From Occultella glacieicola (GTDB lineage: Bacteria > Actinomycetota > Actinomycetes > Actinomycetales > Beutenbergiaceae): a stretch of 64,000 nucleotides of DNA. The stretch covers positions 124,001 through 188,000 of the forward strand of contig NZ_SMNA01000001.1 of assembly GCF_004353825.1 (NCBI RefSeq), written 5' to 3'. The notes beneath the pieces were generated by a model. It saw nothing but the letters and a program-made list of their open reading frames with translations. It did not search any database and was not told the DNA's origin. Position numbers and translations under genes: made by a program. Positions 1 through 9,789 of the stretch are shown here, piece by piece. Positions within the stretch are counted from its first letter, which is position 1. Each line of letters begins with the position of its first letter.

Positions 1-1045
1 CGTCCTTCTCCTTGAGCAGGTTCTTCTCGCGGGCGTACCGGTTGATCAGCGTGGTCAACGCGGACCGGAAACCCTCCTCGTGCGTACCGCCTTCCGAGGT
101 GTTGATCGTGTTCGCGTAGGTGTGCACGCTCTCGGAGTAGGCGCCGGTCCACTGCAGCGCGATCTCGAGGGAGATCTTGCGCTCGGTGTCCTCGGACTCG
201 AAGTCGATGATCTCCGGGTGGACCATCTCGGTGCGCTTGGCTGCGTTGAGGTGCTTCACGTAGTCGACGAGGCCGCCGTCGTACCGGTAGGTGACCGACC
301 GGGAGTGCTCATCGGCCTGTTCCACAGCGGTGTCCTCGGAAGGGCCGGCCACCTCGTCGCCGGTGTCCTCGGCGACCACCCGCTCGTCCGTCAGCGAGAT
401 ACCCAGGCCCTTGTTCAGGAACGCGTACTGCTGGAACCGGGCCCGCAGCGTCTCGTAGTCGAACTGGGTCGTCTCGAAGATGTCGTCGTTCGGCCAGAAA
501 GTGACGGTGGTACCGGTGTCCTCGGTGTCCTCACCCCTGGCCAGGGGGGCCATCGGGACGCCGTCGCCGTAACTCTGTCGCCACACGCTGCCCTGGCGAC
601 GAACCTCGACGTCGAGACGTCCCGACAGTGCGTTCACCACGGAGACGCCGACGCCGTGCAGCCCACCGGAGACGGCGTAGCCACCACCGCCGAACTTCCC
701 CCCGGCGTGCAGCACGGTCAGCACGACCTCGACGGCCGGCTTGCCCTCGGACTCCACCACGTCCACAGGGATCCCGCGACCGTTGTCACGGACCCGGAGG
801 CCGCCGTCAGCCAGCAGGGTCACGTCGATGTGGTCGCAGTATCCGGCCAGTGCCTCGTCGACCGAGTTGTCGACCACCTCGTACACGAGGTGGTGCAGTC
901 CCCGCTCACCGGTCGAGCCGATGTACATGCCGGGGCGCTTGCGCACCGCCTCGAGTCCCTCCAGGACCGTGATATTGCTGGCGTCGTAGCTCGTGGGCCC
1001 CGAGTTCTGTGCTTCGGTTGCCGGCTCAGTTGTGTCGTCAGCCAC
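1..1045 (-). CDS. gyrB: DNA gyrase subunit B, N-terminal part (cut by window edge)
   Basis: ATPase subunit of the type II topoisomerase that introduces negative supercoils. About 348 N-terminal residues are visible: the GHKL ATP-binding domain and part of the transducer domain; the rest lies beyond base 1. Visible motifs are the catalytic Glu and Mg-binding Asn in [10 protein letters not shown] (residues 56-65), DNGRGIP (87-93) and the ATP-lid glycine motif [12 protein letters not shown] (128-139). I chose the GTG at 1043-1045 because the protein then begins VADDTTEP, like other actinobacterial GyrB; another in-frame GTG lies 45 bases upstream. Upstream are a sigma70-like promoter and two DnaA boxes. 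It heads a leader of about 115 nt and presumably leads into gyrA outside the window. Confidence 0.97.
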   Translation of the reverse strand, partial: MADDTTEPATEAQNSGPTSYDASNITVLEGLEAVRKRPGMYIGSTGERGLHHLVYEVVDNSVDEALAGYCDHIDVTLLADGGLRVRDNGRGIPVDVVESEGKPAVEVVLTVLHAGGKFGGGGYAVSGGLHGVGVSVVNALSGRLDVEVRRQGSVWRQSYGDGVPMAPLARGEDTEDTGTTVTFWPNDDIFETTQFDYETLRARFQQYAFLNKGLGISLTDERVVAEDTGDEVAGPSEDTAVEQADEHSRSVTYRYDGGLVDYVKHLNAAKRTEMVHPEIIDFESEDTERKISLEIALQWTGAYSESVHTYANTINTSEGGTHEEGFRSALTTLINRYAREKNLLKEKD

Positions 1046-1168
1046 GTTCTTCTGGCTCTCCTCATCGTCATCGAGGCACGCGCGCGGCACCGCTCGGTTG
1101 AGTGAGGTGCCTGCGTGCCGGCCCAGGACCACAGGCGTTTGAACCACTTGCCCCCGGACGGTCGCTCG

Positions 1169-1198
1169 ATTCTACTCCGAATCCGCGAGAACTCCGAA
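1169..1198 (-). promoter_or_regulatory. putative gyrB promoter
   Basis: Read on the minus strand there is a -10 hexamer TAGAAT (1174-1169) and a weak -35 TTCGGA (1198-1193) with an 18-base spacer. The implied start point is about 115 nt before the gyrB start codon. The -35 end touches a DnaA-box-like nonamer. Confidence 0.45.
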
Positions 1199-1219
1199 TA
1201 TCCACAGAAGTTATCCACA
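1198..1219 (+). promoter_or_regulatory. two DnaA boxes upstream of gyrB
   Basis: TTATCCACA at 1211-1219 matches the canonical DnaA box TTATNCACA exactly. ATATCCACA at 1198-1206 differs at the first base. They are spaced four bases apart, in the same orientation, and abut the -35 of the putative gyrB promoter. The rest of the 319-base gap 1046-1364 holds no credible gene. Confidence 0.6.
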
Positions 1220-1364
1220 GCGTGTCGTGGTCTGGGGACAAGGCACCCGAGGGACGCTGTGGACCGGGTCCCGTGCAGCCCGTCAGGAGGGCGGCAGGAA
1301 GGTGGTCACGAGGTCGAGCGCAGGTCGGAGTGCAGGTCGAGGGCAGGTAAGTGCAGGGACCCGA

Positions 1365-1970
1365 TCAGCCGTAGGTGTCGCGCGGCCCACGCCCCCGCAC
1401 CGAACGGGGGCCCTTCCGCCAGCTCGGGCCGCCCGGCCCGAGCACCTGGATCGACGTGACCACCCCGTCGCCGACCTCCTCGGCGAGGCGGCGCTCCAAC
1501 TGGGGCAGCAGCAGGCGGATCTGGGTGGCCCACGCAGTCGAGTCGGCCCGCACCACGAGAGCCCCCTCGTCGAACGTCTCCGGCTCGCAGTGATCGGCGA
1601 TCTGGTCGCCGACCACCTCCCGCCATCGACCGACCACGCCCCCGATCGACAGCGGTTGGTTCCACCCGAGCTGACCCCGCAGGGACTCGAGGGCGGAGCC
1701 GATCATCCGCGGATCGCGCCCCGTCCCGTGCCCCGGCGCCGGCGTCGCCACCGTCCCACGCCCGCGCCGGCCGGCCCTGCCGGCACTGCCGGTGCCACCG
1801 GGGGCCAGACCCTTGGCCCGGGCGGCGTCCCGGGCACGGGCGAGCGCACTCCTCGCCGCCGCGTCGACGTCGGGCTCCTCGGCCGCCGGGGCTGCCGAAG
1901 CCCTCGGTGACCCGTCCTCCGGAGCGGCCCGGCCGCCCTCGGGCAGGTCAGCGGACACGGGTGACCGCAC
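1365..1970 (-). CDS. DUF721 (DciA-like) protein
   Basis: DUF721 family; the family includes DciA, the predominant bacterial loader or partner of the replicative helicase DnaB. The 201-residue protein has a disordered Ala/Gly/Arg-rich N-terminal half (to about residue 95) and then the DUF721 domain, with the typical [18 protein letters not shown] stretch and a C-terminal [14 protein letters not shown] helix. The place between recF and gyrB is the standard actinobacterial position. Its start overlaps the 3' end of recF by 23 bases, suggesting translational coupling. The start is uncertain because the N-terminal tail is poorly conserved in the family. Confidence 0.85.
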   Translation of the reverse strand: MRSPVSADLPEGGRAAPEDGSPRASAAPAAEEPDVDAAARSALARARDAARAKGLAPGGTGSAGRAGRRGRGTVATPAPGHGTGRDPRMIGSALESLRGQLGWNQPLSIGGVVGRWREVVGDQIADHCEPETFDEGALVVRADSTAWATQIRLLLPQLERRLAEEVGDGVVTSIQVLGPGGPSWRKGPRSVRGRGPRDTYG

Positions 1971-3135
1971 CGTCCATCACGTCGTACCGAGCGCCGGCCA
2001 GGCCCTCGGGTACGTCCTCGGCGACGGCCGAGGTGATCAGCACCTGCTCCGCGTCGGCGACCAGGTCGGCCAGGCGAGCCCGACGGCGGTTGTCGAGTTC
2101 GGCGAACACGTCGTCGAGGATCAGCACGGGTTCGCCGTCGCTCTCGAAGTCGGTGTCGGCGCGCAGCAACTCGTAGGAGGCGAGGCGCAGGGCGAGCGCC
2201 AGCGACCAGGACTCGCCATGGCTGGCGTACCCACGCGCGGGCAGTCCGCCGAGCTGCAGCTCGAGGTCGTCACGGTGGGGGCCCACGAGGGACACTCCCC
2301 GCTCGATCTCCTTCGGCCGCAGGCGGGACATCGCGTCCAGGAGCCGAGCCTGGACGAGGTGCGCATTGGTGAGCGACTCCTCGGCCGTCACCGCTGCGCC
2401 CGGCGCCCGGTCGCCGTCGGACATCGTCTGCTCCAGGCTCGACCGGTACCCCAGCTCCGCGGCGCTCTGCGCGGAACTGACCCGCTCGTAGGCGCTCTCG
2501 ACGTGCGGGCGCAGCCCGCGGACCGCGGTGACCCGGGCGGCGATCAGCTGGGCGCCGGCCGTGGCCGCCTTCTCGTCCCACACATCGAGCGTGCGCAGGT
2601 CGGGCCCGGACCCGGCACGGCGGCTGGTGCCCGCGGACTTCAGCAGGGCGTTGCGCTGCTTGATCACGCGCTCGTAGTCGGAGCGGACCCCGGCCAGCTT
2701 CGGACTCAGGAGCACCAGGAGCTCATCGAGGAACCGGCGGCGGCCGTCCGGGTCACCCTTGACGAGCGCGAGATCCTCCGGGGCGAACACCACGGTCCGG
2801 AGCCGACCGAGCAGATCCCGCGCCCGCGGCAGCGCGGACCGGTTGATCCGGGCCCGGTTCGCCTTTCCTGCGACGAGTTCGAGTTCCAGCGTTGCCGGCC
2901 GGCCCGAGCGCACCACCTTCGCCTGGATCACCGCGCGGGACGAGCCCCGGCGCACCAGCGCGGCATCGGAGGCGACCCGGTGGGAGGTGAACGTGGCCAG
3001 GTACCCGAGGGACTCGACGAGATTGGTCTTGCCCTGGCCGTTCGGGCCGACCAGCGCGGTGATCCCCGGCTCGAAGGCGACGACGACCTGTGCGTAGGAC
3101 CGGAAGTCGGTCAGGGCGAGATCGGAGACATACAT
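1948..3135 (-). CDS. recF: DNA replication and repair protein RecF
   Basis: SMC-like ABC-type ATPase that binds gapped DNA and helps load RecA through RecOR. The 395-residue length is normal. The Walker A motif GPNGQGKT is at residues 30-37, the signature region [12 protein letters not shown] lies near residue 300, and Walker B with the D-loop ([15 protein letters not shown]) is near 340-355. The start [14 protein letters not shown] fits the family. It lies 13 bases after gnd in the dnaN-gnd-recF-DUF721 string. Confidence 0.97.
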   Translation of the reverse strand: MYVSDLALTDFRSYAQVVVAFEPGITALVGPNGQGKTNLVESLGYLATFTSHRVASDAALVRRGSSRAVIQAKVVRSGRPATLELELVAGKANRARINRSALPRARDLLGRLRTVVFAPEDLALVKGDPDGRRRFLDELLVLLSPKLAGVRSDYERVIKQRNALLKSAGTSRRAGSGPDLRTLDVWDEKAATAGAQLIAARVTAVRGLRPHVESAYERVSSAQSAAELGYRSSLEQTMSDGDRAPGAAVTAEESLTNAHLVQARLLDAMSRLRPKEIERGVSLVGPHRDDLELQLGGLPARGYASHGESWSLALALRLASYELLRADTDFESDGEPVLILDDVFAELDNRRRARLADLVADAEQVLITSAVAEDVPEGLAGARYDVMDGAVTRVR

Positions 3136-3148
3136 CGAGAGGCTGGGT

Positions 3149-4045
3149 CTAGCCGTCCGCCGCGGCCTTGGTCGCGTGCCCGCCGAACTGCTGGCGCAGG
3201 GCGGCCACGGCCTTCATGGCCGGTGAGTCCTCCTGGCGCGAGTCGAACCGCGCGAACAGGGCGGCACTGATGACCGGGGCGGGGACCGCGCGTTCCACGG
3301 CCTCCTGGACGGTCCAGCGCCCCTCGCCCGAGTCGGCGACGAATCCGCGGATGTCGTCCAGGTCGGGGTCCTCGTTGAGCGCCTTCACGAGGAGCTCGAG
3401 CAGCCAGGAGCGAACCACGGTGCCCCTCTGCCAGGCGGTGAAGATGGCCCCGACGTCGTCGATCAGGTCGTCGCGCGCGGCGAGGATCTCGTATCCCTCG
3501 GCGTACGCCTGCATCACGCCGTACTCGATGCCGTTGTGGACCATCTTCGCGTAGTGCCCGGCGCCGACCGGCCCCGCGTGCACGAAGCCCTCCGCGGCGA
3601 GACCTTCCGGGCGGAGCGCCTCGAAGATCGGCATCAGGGTGGCGATGGTCTCGTCCGGGCCGCCGACCATCAGTCCGTAGCCGTTCTCCCGGCCCCAGAT
3701 CCCACCGGAAACCCCAGCGTCGACGTACCCGATACCGCGTTCACCCAGCTCCGCGGCGCGGCGGGTGTCGTCGCTGAACTTGGAGTTCCCACCGTCGATG
3801 ATGACGTCTCCGGCACGCATGTGTTCGGCGACCTGTGCCACCACGGTGTCGGTGATCTCCCCGGCGGGAACCATCACCCAGACGATGCGCTGCTGCTCGG
3901 GGAGCGCAGCCACCAGGTCGGCGATCCCTGGGACGTCGGAGATCTCCTGGTTCTGGTCGTATCCGGTCACCCCGTGGCCCGCATTGCGCAGCCGGTCGCG
4001 CATGTTGCCGCCCATCCGGCCCAGCCCGATCAGTCCGATGTGCAT
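3149..4045 (-). CDS. gnd: 6-phosphogluconate dehydrogenase, decarboxylating (short form)
   Basis: Oxidises 6-phosphogluconate to ribulose 5-phosphate and CO2 in the pentose phosphate pathway. At 298 residues it is the short (GndA/YqeC-like) form rather than the 470-residue form. A Rossmann motif GLIGLGRMG starts at residue 4. GGNSKF and the catalytic Lys within [13 protein letters not shown] are present. A gnd gene between dnaN and recF is a recurrent actinobacterial arrangement. Short forms often prefer NAD; cofactor use cannot be read with certainty here. Confidence 0.93.
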   Translation of the reverse strand: MHIGLIGLGRMGGNMRDRLRNAGHGVTGYDQNQEISDVPGIADLVAALPEQQRIVWVMVPAGEITDTVVAQVAEHMRAGDVIIDGGNSKFSDDTRRAAELGERGIGYVDAGVSGGIWGRENGYGLMVGGPDETIATLMPIFEALRPEGLAAEGFVHAGPVGAGHYAKMVHNGIEYGVMQAYAEGYEILAARDDLIDDVGAIFTAWQRGTVVRSWLLELLVKALNEDPDLDDIRGFVADSGEGRWTVQEAVERAVPAPVISAALFARFDSRQEDSPAMKAVAALRQQFGGHATKAAADG

Positions 4046-4098
4046 GAGCGAATCTCCTTCGGCCGGCGGTGGTGGATCCCAGTCTGGTCGCGGCCCGG

Positions 4099-5226
4099 TC
4101 AGCTCGCGAATCGGATCGGCATGAGCAGGTACCGGAACTCCTCCGCGTGGTCGGCACCGTCGATGCTGTCCTGGCCGGTCATGACCGCCGGCTTCGAGGC
4201 GTGGGTGAAGGACAGCCGTACGAACGGGGTGTCCAGGGCGCCGAGGCCGTCCAGGAGGTACTGCGGGTTGAATGCCGTGGAGATGTCCTCACCCACGAGC
4301 GTGGACTCCAGGACCTCCGACGCCTGGGCGTCGTCGCCCTGGCCGGCCTCGAGGACGACCTGGCCCTCGCTGAAGGAGAGCCGGATCGGGGTGTTCCGTT
4401 CGGCCACGAGGGCCACCCGCTTGGCGGCCTCGACGAGCTCGCCGGTGCTCGTCACCGTATGCGTGGTGGTCTGCTCCGGGAACAGCCGACGGACCGGCGG
4501 GTACTCGCCGTCGACCAACAGGGACGTGGTCCGGCGGCCGCCGGCCTCGAAGCCCACGATGTCACCGTTCTCGACGAGGGCGACGTCGATCGTGCCCGCG
4601 TTACTGAGGTTCTTGGCAACGTCGGAGAGGGTGCGCGCCCGGATCAGGGCGACCCGGTTCACCGACGGAGAGGCGGGGGTCCAGGAGACCTCGCGCATGG
4701 CCAGCCGGTACCGGTCCGTCGCCAACAGCGTGACCTTGTCACCCTCGATCTCGACTCGCACGCCGGTGAGCAGCGGCAACGTCTCGTCCCGCCCGGCCGC
4801 GATCGTGACCTGCGAGATGGCCTGGGCGAAGGCGTCACCCGAGATGGAACCGGTCGTGTCCGGCAACTCGGGCAGCGAGGGGTAGTCCTCGACCGGCATC
4901 GTGAGCAGCGTGAACCGCGACGCACCGCAGACGACGACCACCTTGGACCCGTCGACGCTCACCTCGACCGGCTTGTTCGGCAGCGCCCGCGAGATCTCCG
5001 CGAGCAGCCGGCCCGAGACGAGCGCGGAGCCCGGCTCGTCGACCTCGGCGGCGATGCTGGATCGGGCCGAGACCTCGTAGTCGAAGGTGGAGAGCACGAG
5101 CGTGCCGTCGGTGTTGGCCTCGAGCAGGACACCGGCAAGAACCGGCACCGACGGACGGCTGGGCAGGGTGCGCGCCGTCCAGGTCACGGCATCCGCCAGC
5201 ACATCTCGCTCAACCCTGAACTTCAC
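4099..5226 (-). CDS. dnaN: DNA polymerase III beta sliding clamp
   Basis: Ring-shaped processivity clamp of DNA polymerase III. The protein has 375 residues, the normal length of three DnaN folds, beginning MKFRVERDVLADAV and ending in the conserved LLMPIRF-type tail that forms part of the protein-binding pocket. ATDRYRLA in the middle domain is the family hallmark. It is transcribed away from oriC, with gnd 53 bases downstream. Confidence 0.98.
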   Translation of the reverse strand: MKFRVERDVLADAVTWTARTLPSRPSVPVLAGVLLEANTDGTLVLSTFDYEVSARSSIAAEVDEPGSALVSGRLLAEISRALPNKPVEVSVDGSKVVVVCGASRFTLLTMPVEDYPSLPELPDTTGSISGDAFAQAISQVTIAAGRDETLPLLTGVRVEIEGDKVTLLATDRYRLAMREVSWTPASPSVNRVALIRARTLSDVAKNLSNAGTIDVALVENGDIVGFEAGGRRTTSLLVDGEYPPVRRLFPEQTTTHTVTSTGELVEAAKRVALVAERNTPIRLSFSEGQVVLEAGQGDDAQASEVLESTLVGEDISTAFNPQYLLDGLGALDTPFVRLSFTHASKPAVMTGQDSIDGADHAEEFRYLLMPIRFAS

Positions 5227-5826
5227 GATGTCGGCCTCTCTCCTGATCTGGTGGTGCGCGGCGGTCCTGCGTCGATTCCCGGCGCGGCCCGGCGTGGATG
5301 CTCTCGTGGGTCCTCAGAGCATAGTGACAAGGTTCGCGGGTTCGAACCATGGCCCGAACCGTGCCGAGCTGCTGGGAGCCTCGGGTGAGCCGGCCCTGCC
5401 GACAGTAGTCGAGGCCGGCCGGTCGGGGCAGGTTGACTGCGCTCGAGGGTCGGTTTGAAGGATCCGGTCGGACGATCTGGCAGATGTTGGTTGTTCACAC
5501 CTGGACCCATGAAACCTTGGTGTTCATCGTCATCGGTGCTGTGGATCCTGTGGATGAGCGACGTCTGCGCAGGTCAGGCGGGCGGTGGCCATGTGGACCG
5601 ATGGTGGTGTGGCCGTGCACAGGGCCCTGCGAACGCTGTGGATGGGTCTCGACGCACTCGGGGCCGTCCACGGTCGGCAGTGGCTGCGTCCACGGAATCG
5701 GATCGTGTTTCCACGGCTGTCCACAGGCTCGTCCACAACTGTGCATTCGTCTCACTGAGTGAATCTGTGCCCGTCCGCTCGGTGACACGGTTTTCACCGA
5801 GCGTTCATCCGGAGGGCCGATGCAGG
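5227..5826. other. oriC: chromosomal replication origin oriC (dnaN-dnaA intergenic region)
   Basis: A 600-base gene-free region between dnaN and dnaA. DnaA-box-like nonamers lie in both orientations: TTGTTCACA 5491-5499, TGTGGATCC 5540-5548, TGTGGATGA 5549-5557, TGTGGACCG 5592-5600, CCGTGCACA 5613-5621, TGTGGATGG 5637-5645, CCGTCCACG 5664-5672, CTGTCCACA 5717-5725 and TCGTCCACA 5729-5737. Most deviate from the actinobacterial consensus TTGTCCACA at one to three positions, as expected in a GC-rich origin. No clear AT-rich unwinding element stands out; the least GC-rich stretch is about 5485-5540. The dnaA terminator hairpin occupies 5776-5803. Confidence 0.88.
5776..5803 (-). terminator. hairpin terminator downstream of dnaA
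   Basis: Perfect 10-bp inverted repeat (CGCTCGGTGA / TCACCGAGCG) with an 8-base T/G-containing loop, beginning 23 bases past the dnaA stop codon. It would stop dnaA transcripts from running through oriC. There is no long U tract. Confidence 0.6.
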
Positions 5827-7272
5827 TCAGCCGCGCTGTTGCTGCTTGATGCGGTTGGTCAGCTCGGTGACCTGGTTGAACGTGGACCGCCGCTCGGCCA
5901 TCTGCTGGCGGATCTTGCGGTTGGCGTGCATCACGGTGGTGTGGTCCCGGCCGCCGAACAGCTGCCCGATCTTGGGCAGCGACAGGTCGGTCAGTTCGCG
6001 GCACAGGTACATGGCGATCTGCCGGGCATTGACCAGGACCCGCGAGCGGTCGGCGCTGCACAGCGCCTCGATCGTCACCCCGAAGTAGGTCGCCGTCTGC
6101 GCCATGATCGACGACGGGGTGATCTCGGCACCGTCGTTGTCGGTGATCAGGTCCTTGAGCACCATCTCGGCGAGCGAGAGGTCGACGGATTGCCGGTTGA
6201 GGTTCGCGAACGCGGTGACCCGGATCAGCGCGCCCTCCAACTCGCGGATGTTGGAGGAGATCTTGGAGGCGATGTACTCCAGGACGTCGTTCGGGGCCTG
6301 CAGGCTCTCGCTGCCCGCCTTCTTCCGGAGGATCGCGATCCGGGTCTCGAGGTCAGGCGGCTGCACGTCCGTGATCAGGCCCCACTCGAACCGCGACCGC
6401 ATCCGGTCCTCGAAGCCATTGAGCAGCTTCGGCGGCAGGTCCGAGGTGATGACCACCTGCTTGTTGTCGTTGTGCAGGGTGTTGAACGTGTGGAAGAACT
6501 CCTCCATCGTCTGTTCCTTGCCCTGGAGGAACTGGATGTCGTCGATGAGCAGGACCTCGACCTCGCGGTAGCGGCGTTGGAACGCCTCCGCCTTGTCGTC
6601 GCGGATCGAGTTGATGAAGTCGTTCGTGAACTCCTCGGAGTTCACGTACCGCACCCTGATCCCGGGATACAGGCTCTTCGCGTAGTGCCCGATGGCGTGT
6701 AGGAGGTGGGTCTTGCCGAGTCCGGACTGACCGTAGATGAACAGCGGGTTGTAGGCCTTGGCAGGGGCCTCGGCGACGGCGGTCGCGGCCGCATGCGCGA
6801 ATCGGTTGCTGGAGCCGATCACGAACGTGTCGAACGAGTAGTTCGGGTTGAGGCGCGCGTTCGGGTCGACACCGGTCGCGTAGTGGTCCGGTTGGGGCGC
6901 CGGCCTGGTGGCCGGCCGGGGTGCGGGCCGGGTCTCGTGGGCGGGCTCCGGGTCGGGTCGTCGCGGTGGGTCGTCCAGGGTCAGCGTCTCCTCGAGGGAG
7001 GGATCGACGGTGACGGCGACCTTCACGTTGTGCGTCAGGGCCGCGGACAGGGCGGCGGTGATGGACTCCCGTGCGCGGGTCTCGATGAATTCCTTGGCGA
7101 AGTCGTTGGAGACGGCCAGCAGGATCGTGTCGTCGATGACACCGAGTGGTTTCGTGAGCCGGATGAAGCCCAGATGTGGCCCGCTGAGATCGCCCCGGTC
7201 GGTCAGGATCTCGATGGCGCGCGCCCAAGCGGGACCGAGCGCCGCGGCGTCAACTGGCGATTCGGACAACAT
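5827..7272 (-). CDS. dnaA: chromosomal replication initiator protein DnaA
   Basis: AAA+ initiator that binds oriC and opens the duplex. 481 residues from the ATG at 7270-7272; longer in-frame starts upstream would add 17 atypical residues. Domain I (about 1-85) is followed by a Pro/Arg-rich linker (100-130). The AAA+ core has Walker A GQSGLGKT (181-188) and Walker B LLIDD (241-245). The C-terminal domain carries the DnaA-box recognition signature [11 protein letters not shown] (440-450). A G-rich Shine-Dalgarno sequence lies just upstream. DnaA boxes upstream suggest autoregulation. Confidence 0.98.
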   Translation of the reverse strand: MLSESPVDAAALGPAWARAIEILTDRGDLSGPHLGFIRLTKPLGVIDDTILLAVSNDFAKEFIETRARESITAALSAALTHNVKVAVTVDPSLEETLTLDDPPRRPDPEPAHETRPAPRPATRPAPQPDHYATGVDPNARLNPNYSFDTFVIGSSNRFAHAAATAVAEAPAKAYNPLFIYGQSGLGKTHLLHAIGHYAKSLYPGIRVRYVNSEEFTNDFINSIRDDKAEAFQRRYREVEVLLIDDIQFLQGKEQTMEEFFHTFNTLHNDNKQVVITSDLPPKLLNGFEDRMRSRFEWGLITDVQPPDLETRIAILRKKAGSESLQAPNDVLEYIASKISSNIRELEGALIRVTAFANLNRQSVDLSLAEMVLKDLITDNDGAEITPSSIMAQTATYFGVTIEALCSADRSRVLVNARQIAMYLCRELTDLSLPKIGQLFGGRDHTTVMHANRKIRQQMAERRSTFNQVTELTNRIKQQQRG

Positions 7273-7313
7273 GACCCCCTGCGACAAAGATGGTTGGAGC
7301 ATCGGCGGTGACG

Positions 7314-7470
7314 TCATCCACAACTCTATCCACAGTCTGTGTGCAACCCATCGTGGTTCAACGAGGCGCGGGATCCTGCGGACGGTACGGGATGGCGAGA
7401 GCGTCGGGAGGTGCGAGCCTAACCCCGTCGGGCGGCCGATGCCAGCGCTCGTCCACAGTCATGTGGATCG
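7314..7470. promoter_or_regulatory. DnaA-box cluster between dnaA and rpmH
   Basis: Within the 491-base gap 7273-7763 I see TCATCCACA 7314-7322, CTATCCACA 7326-7334, TGTGTGCAA 7338-7346 (reverse orientation), TCGTCCACA 7449-7457 and TGTGGATCG 7462-7470 (reverse orientation). The first three surround a possible dnaA -10 hexamer TAGAGT (7328-7323, minus strand), although no well-spaced -35 accompanies it. They may be autoregulatory sites or a second half of the origin. No gene is seen in the gap. Confidence 0.6.
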
Positions 7471-7619
7471 CTTGGAGGGCCGTTCCGCCGTGACCCGCCG
7501 TGACGGACCGGCGGCGTCGTGCCGACGAGTGGGGCACGCTGGGCCGGTCGGCCGATGTCGGCCGCGCCAGGGCCTCGACGCCGCGTCACCGTGGTGTGGG
7601 GAAGGCCTCTCCTGCGGGT

Positions 7620-7649
7620 TTGACCGGGTTGCCCGGGCTCGCGTACCGT
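7620..7649 (+). promoter_or_regulatory. putative rpmH promoter
   Basis: TTGACC at 7620-7625, an 18-base spacer and TACCGT at 7644-7649 fit the actinobacterial housekeeping promoter (TTGACN / TANNNT). It lies about 115 bases before the rpmH start codon. Confidence 0.65.
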
Positions 7650-7763
7650 GGATCAGTCGTATGGACACGCGCGTCCTCCTGCCCGGAGGCGTCCGGGTTC
7701 GAGCGGTATCGCGCCTTGCTTCCCCTGTGATGGCGCCCTTCCCAACATCTTTGGAGCACTCCC

Positions 7764-7901
7764 GTGAGCAAGCGGACCTTCCAGCCGAACAACCGGCGCC
7801 GAGCCAAGGTGCACGGCTTCCGACTGCGCATGCGCACCCGCGCTGGTCGCTCGATCCTGGCGGCTCGTCGCCGCAAGGGCCGCAGCGCGCTGTCCGCCTG
7901 A
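7764..7901 (+). CDS. rpmH: 50S ribosomal protein L34
   Basis: Small basic protein of the large ribosomal subunit, 45 residues from a GTG start: [19 protein letters not shown] followed by the [11 protein letters not shown] and AARRRKGR motifs, full family length. GGAG at 7753-7756 provides the Shine-Dalgarno sequence and settles the start. rnpA begins five bases after the stop, the universal rpmH-rnpA pair. Confidence 0.97.
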   Translation: MSKRTFQPNNRRRAKVHGFRLRMRTRAGRSILAARRRKGRSALSA

Positions 7902-7906
7902 GCACG

Positions 7907-8257
7907 GTGCTGCCGGCACAGCACCGGATGCGTCACGGCGACGAGTTCGCCGACGCGATCCGGTCCGGTGCCCGCAGCGGCACGCCGCGCGTGGTGGTGC
8001 ACTACCGAGGATCCACCCGAGCCGAGCCGGCTCGGGTGGGTTTTGTCGTGTCGAAGGCGATCGGCGGCGCAGTGCAGCGGAACCTGGTGAAGCGCCGGCT
8101 GCGGGCGGTCACGGCGGCTCGACTGGAGGCGTTGCCACCCGGCACTTCGGTCGTGGTCCGTGCGTTGCCGGGTGCGGCGATCGCGAGCTACCCGGAACTG
8201 GAACGGGACGTCGTGCGTTGTCTGGACAGGAGCGCACGCGCGGAGGTGAAGCGATGA
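7907..8257 (+). CDS. rnpA: ribonuclease P protein component
   Basis: Protein subunit that assists the RNase P RNA in removing 5' leaders from pre-tRNA. 116 residues from GTG 7907, beginning VLPAQHRMRHGDEF as is usual for actinobacterial RnpA. The RNR-type signature is visible as GGAVQRNLVKRRLRAV. An ATG at residue 8 is an alternative start. It overlaps yidD by four bases (ATGA). Confidence 0.95.
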   Translation: MLPAQHRMRHGDEFADAIRSGARSGTPRVVVHYRGSTRAEPARVGFVVSKAIGGAVQRNLVKRRLRAVTAARLEALPPGTSVVVRALPGAAIASYPELERDVVRCLDRSARAEVKR

Positions 8258-8640
8258 CGCAGCCGCGCGGTGAGGCATCGGAGTCGGCCGGCACCCGGCC
8301 GCGGAGGCGCCCGGTCCGCAACCCGCTGACCTGGTTGCTCGTGGGTGGGGTCCGTGCCTATCAGCTGATCGTGTCGCCGTGGTTCGCCCCGACCTGCCGG
8401 TACTACCCGAGCTGCTCGACGTACGCGATCGACGCGCTGCGCAAGCGTGGCCCGCTGGCGGGCACCGGCCTGGCCGTGTGGCGAGTCCTTCGGTGCAATC
8501 CGTGGTCGGCCGGTGGCGTCGACCATGTACCTCCCCGGCGATCCCAGATGGATCACGGACATCCTCACCGCAGCCCGGACCGGCGAGCACGTACCCTCGT
8601 CGCAGGACCTGCCAGCATGGGCCCGCAGCCGCGCGCCTGA
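8254..8640 (+). CDS. yidD: membrane protein insertion efficiency factor YidD
   Basis: Small membrane-associated factor that aids YidC and Sec insertion. The 128-residue protein has the family core YQLIVSPWFAPTCRYYPSC and STYAIDAL with its conserved cysteines, then CNPWSAGGVD. The last 30 or so residues are a non-conserved tail. It sits in the rnpA-yidD-yidC string with an ATGA overlap to rnpA. Confidence 0.95.
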   Translation: MTQPRGEASESAGTRPRRRPVRNPLTWLLVGGVRAYQLIVSPWFAPTCRYYPSCSTYAIDALRKRGPLAGTGLAVWRVLRCNPWSAGGVDHVPPRRSQMDHGHPHRSPDRRARTLVAGPASMGPQPRA

Positions 8641-8660
8641 CATTGGAGATTTACTAGTTC

Positions 8661-9755
8661 ATGGGCTTCTTCGACAGCTTGTTGTCGCCGATCATGGTGG
8701 CGGTCGCGTGGATCATGGTCCGCGCGCACGACGTGTTGACCTGGCTGGGCATGGATCCGGCCGGCGGTTGGACCTGGTTGCTCTCGATCGTCGCGCTGGT
8801 GGTGGTCATCCGGATCCTGCTGATCCCGCTGTTCGTGCGGCAGATCAAGGCGTCCCGTGGGATGCAACTCGTTCAGCCGGAGATCCAGAAGCTGCAGAAG
8901 AAGTACAAGGGCAAGACCGATCCGGCGTCACGCCAGGCCATGCAGCAGGAGATGATGGCCATCTACAAGGAGGCCGGGACCTCACCGTTCGCGTCCTGCT
9001 TGCCGATCCTTGCGCAGATGCCGATCTTCTTCGCCCTGTTCCGGGTGCTGAGCTCGCTCGAGCCGCTGGCGACGGGAACCTACGTCAACGACAGCATCGG
9101 TCCGCTGACGCAGGAACTCGCGGCGCAGGCGGAGTCCTCGGAGATCTTCGGCGCTTCGCTCTCCTCGACGTTCCTCGGCTCGGACGACCTGGCCGTGAAG
9201 CTGGTGACCGCGGCCCTGATCATCATCATGTCGGCGACGACGTTGTTCACCCAGCGCCAGCTGACCATGAAGAACATGCCGCCGGCGGCCCAGGACAACC
9301 CGATGGCACGTCAGCAGAAGATGCTGATGTACATCCTGCCGCTGGTGTTCGCGTTCTCCGGTGTGAACTTCCCGATCGGCGTGCTCGTCTACTGGTCGAC
9401 GTCGAACCTGTGGTCGATGGGTCAGCAGTGGTTCGTCATCCGTCGCTCGCCCGTCCCCGGGTCTGAGGCGGACAAGGCGTACCAGCAGCGACAGGCGCGC
9501 AAGGCGAAGCGACGCGGACGGTCCCTCGAGGACGACGGCGTGCACGGGCCGGAGGACGTAACCGGCGAGATCGAGGCGGGTGGCCACGGTGTTCCCGGTG
9601 GGCAGCGTCAGCAGCCCAAGCGCAACAGCCCGCGGGCCAAGCGGTCCGGGGGTCGGCCTGCGATACCGCCGGCGCCCGGAACGACCAGCGAAGTGGAGCC
9701 GGCGACCGAAACGGGCGCCCCGGCCCCCTCCAAGTCCACCAAGCCCAAGAAGTAG
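8661..9755 (+). CDS. yidC: membrane protein insertase YidC
   Basis: Inserts and folds inner-membrane proteins. 364 residues in the Gram-positive form lacking the large periplasmic domain. Transmembrane segments fall at about 39-60 (with the conserved hydrophilic-groove Arg in VVIRILLIPL), 108-128, 175-195 and 220-245. A cytoplasmic coiled region (QPEIQKLQKKYKGKTD) follows the second segment. The C-terminal 110 residues are a basic, Pro/Lys-rich tail that probably contacts the ribosome. The start is 20 bases after yidD. Confidence 0.96.
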   Translation: MGFFDSLLSPIMVAVAWIMVRAHDVLTWLGMDPAGGWTWLLSIVALVVVIRILLIPLFVRQIKASRGMQLVQPEIQKLQKKYKGKTDPASRQAMQQEMMAIYKEAGTSPFASCLPILAQMPIFFALFRVLSSLEPLATGTYVNDSIGPLTQELAAQAESSEIFGASLSSTFLGSDDLAVKLVTAALIIIMSATTLFTQRQLTMKNMPPAAQDNPMARQQKMLMYILPLVFAFSGVNFPIGVLVYWSTSNLWSMGQQWFVIRRSPVPGSEADKAYQQRQARKAKRRGRSLEDDGVHGPEDVTGEIEAGGHGVPGGQRQQPKRNSPRAKRSGGRPAIPPAPGTTSEVEPATETGAPAPSKSTKPKK

Positions 9756-9789
9756 CGCCAGACGCGCTCCGCAGCCCGAGAGGTCGATC

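Noticed and set aside
80-1105. 341-codon plus-strand frame at the window start
   Set aside because: It is antisense to gyrB, whose motifs are clear on the minus strand.
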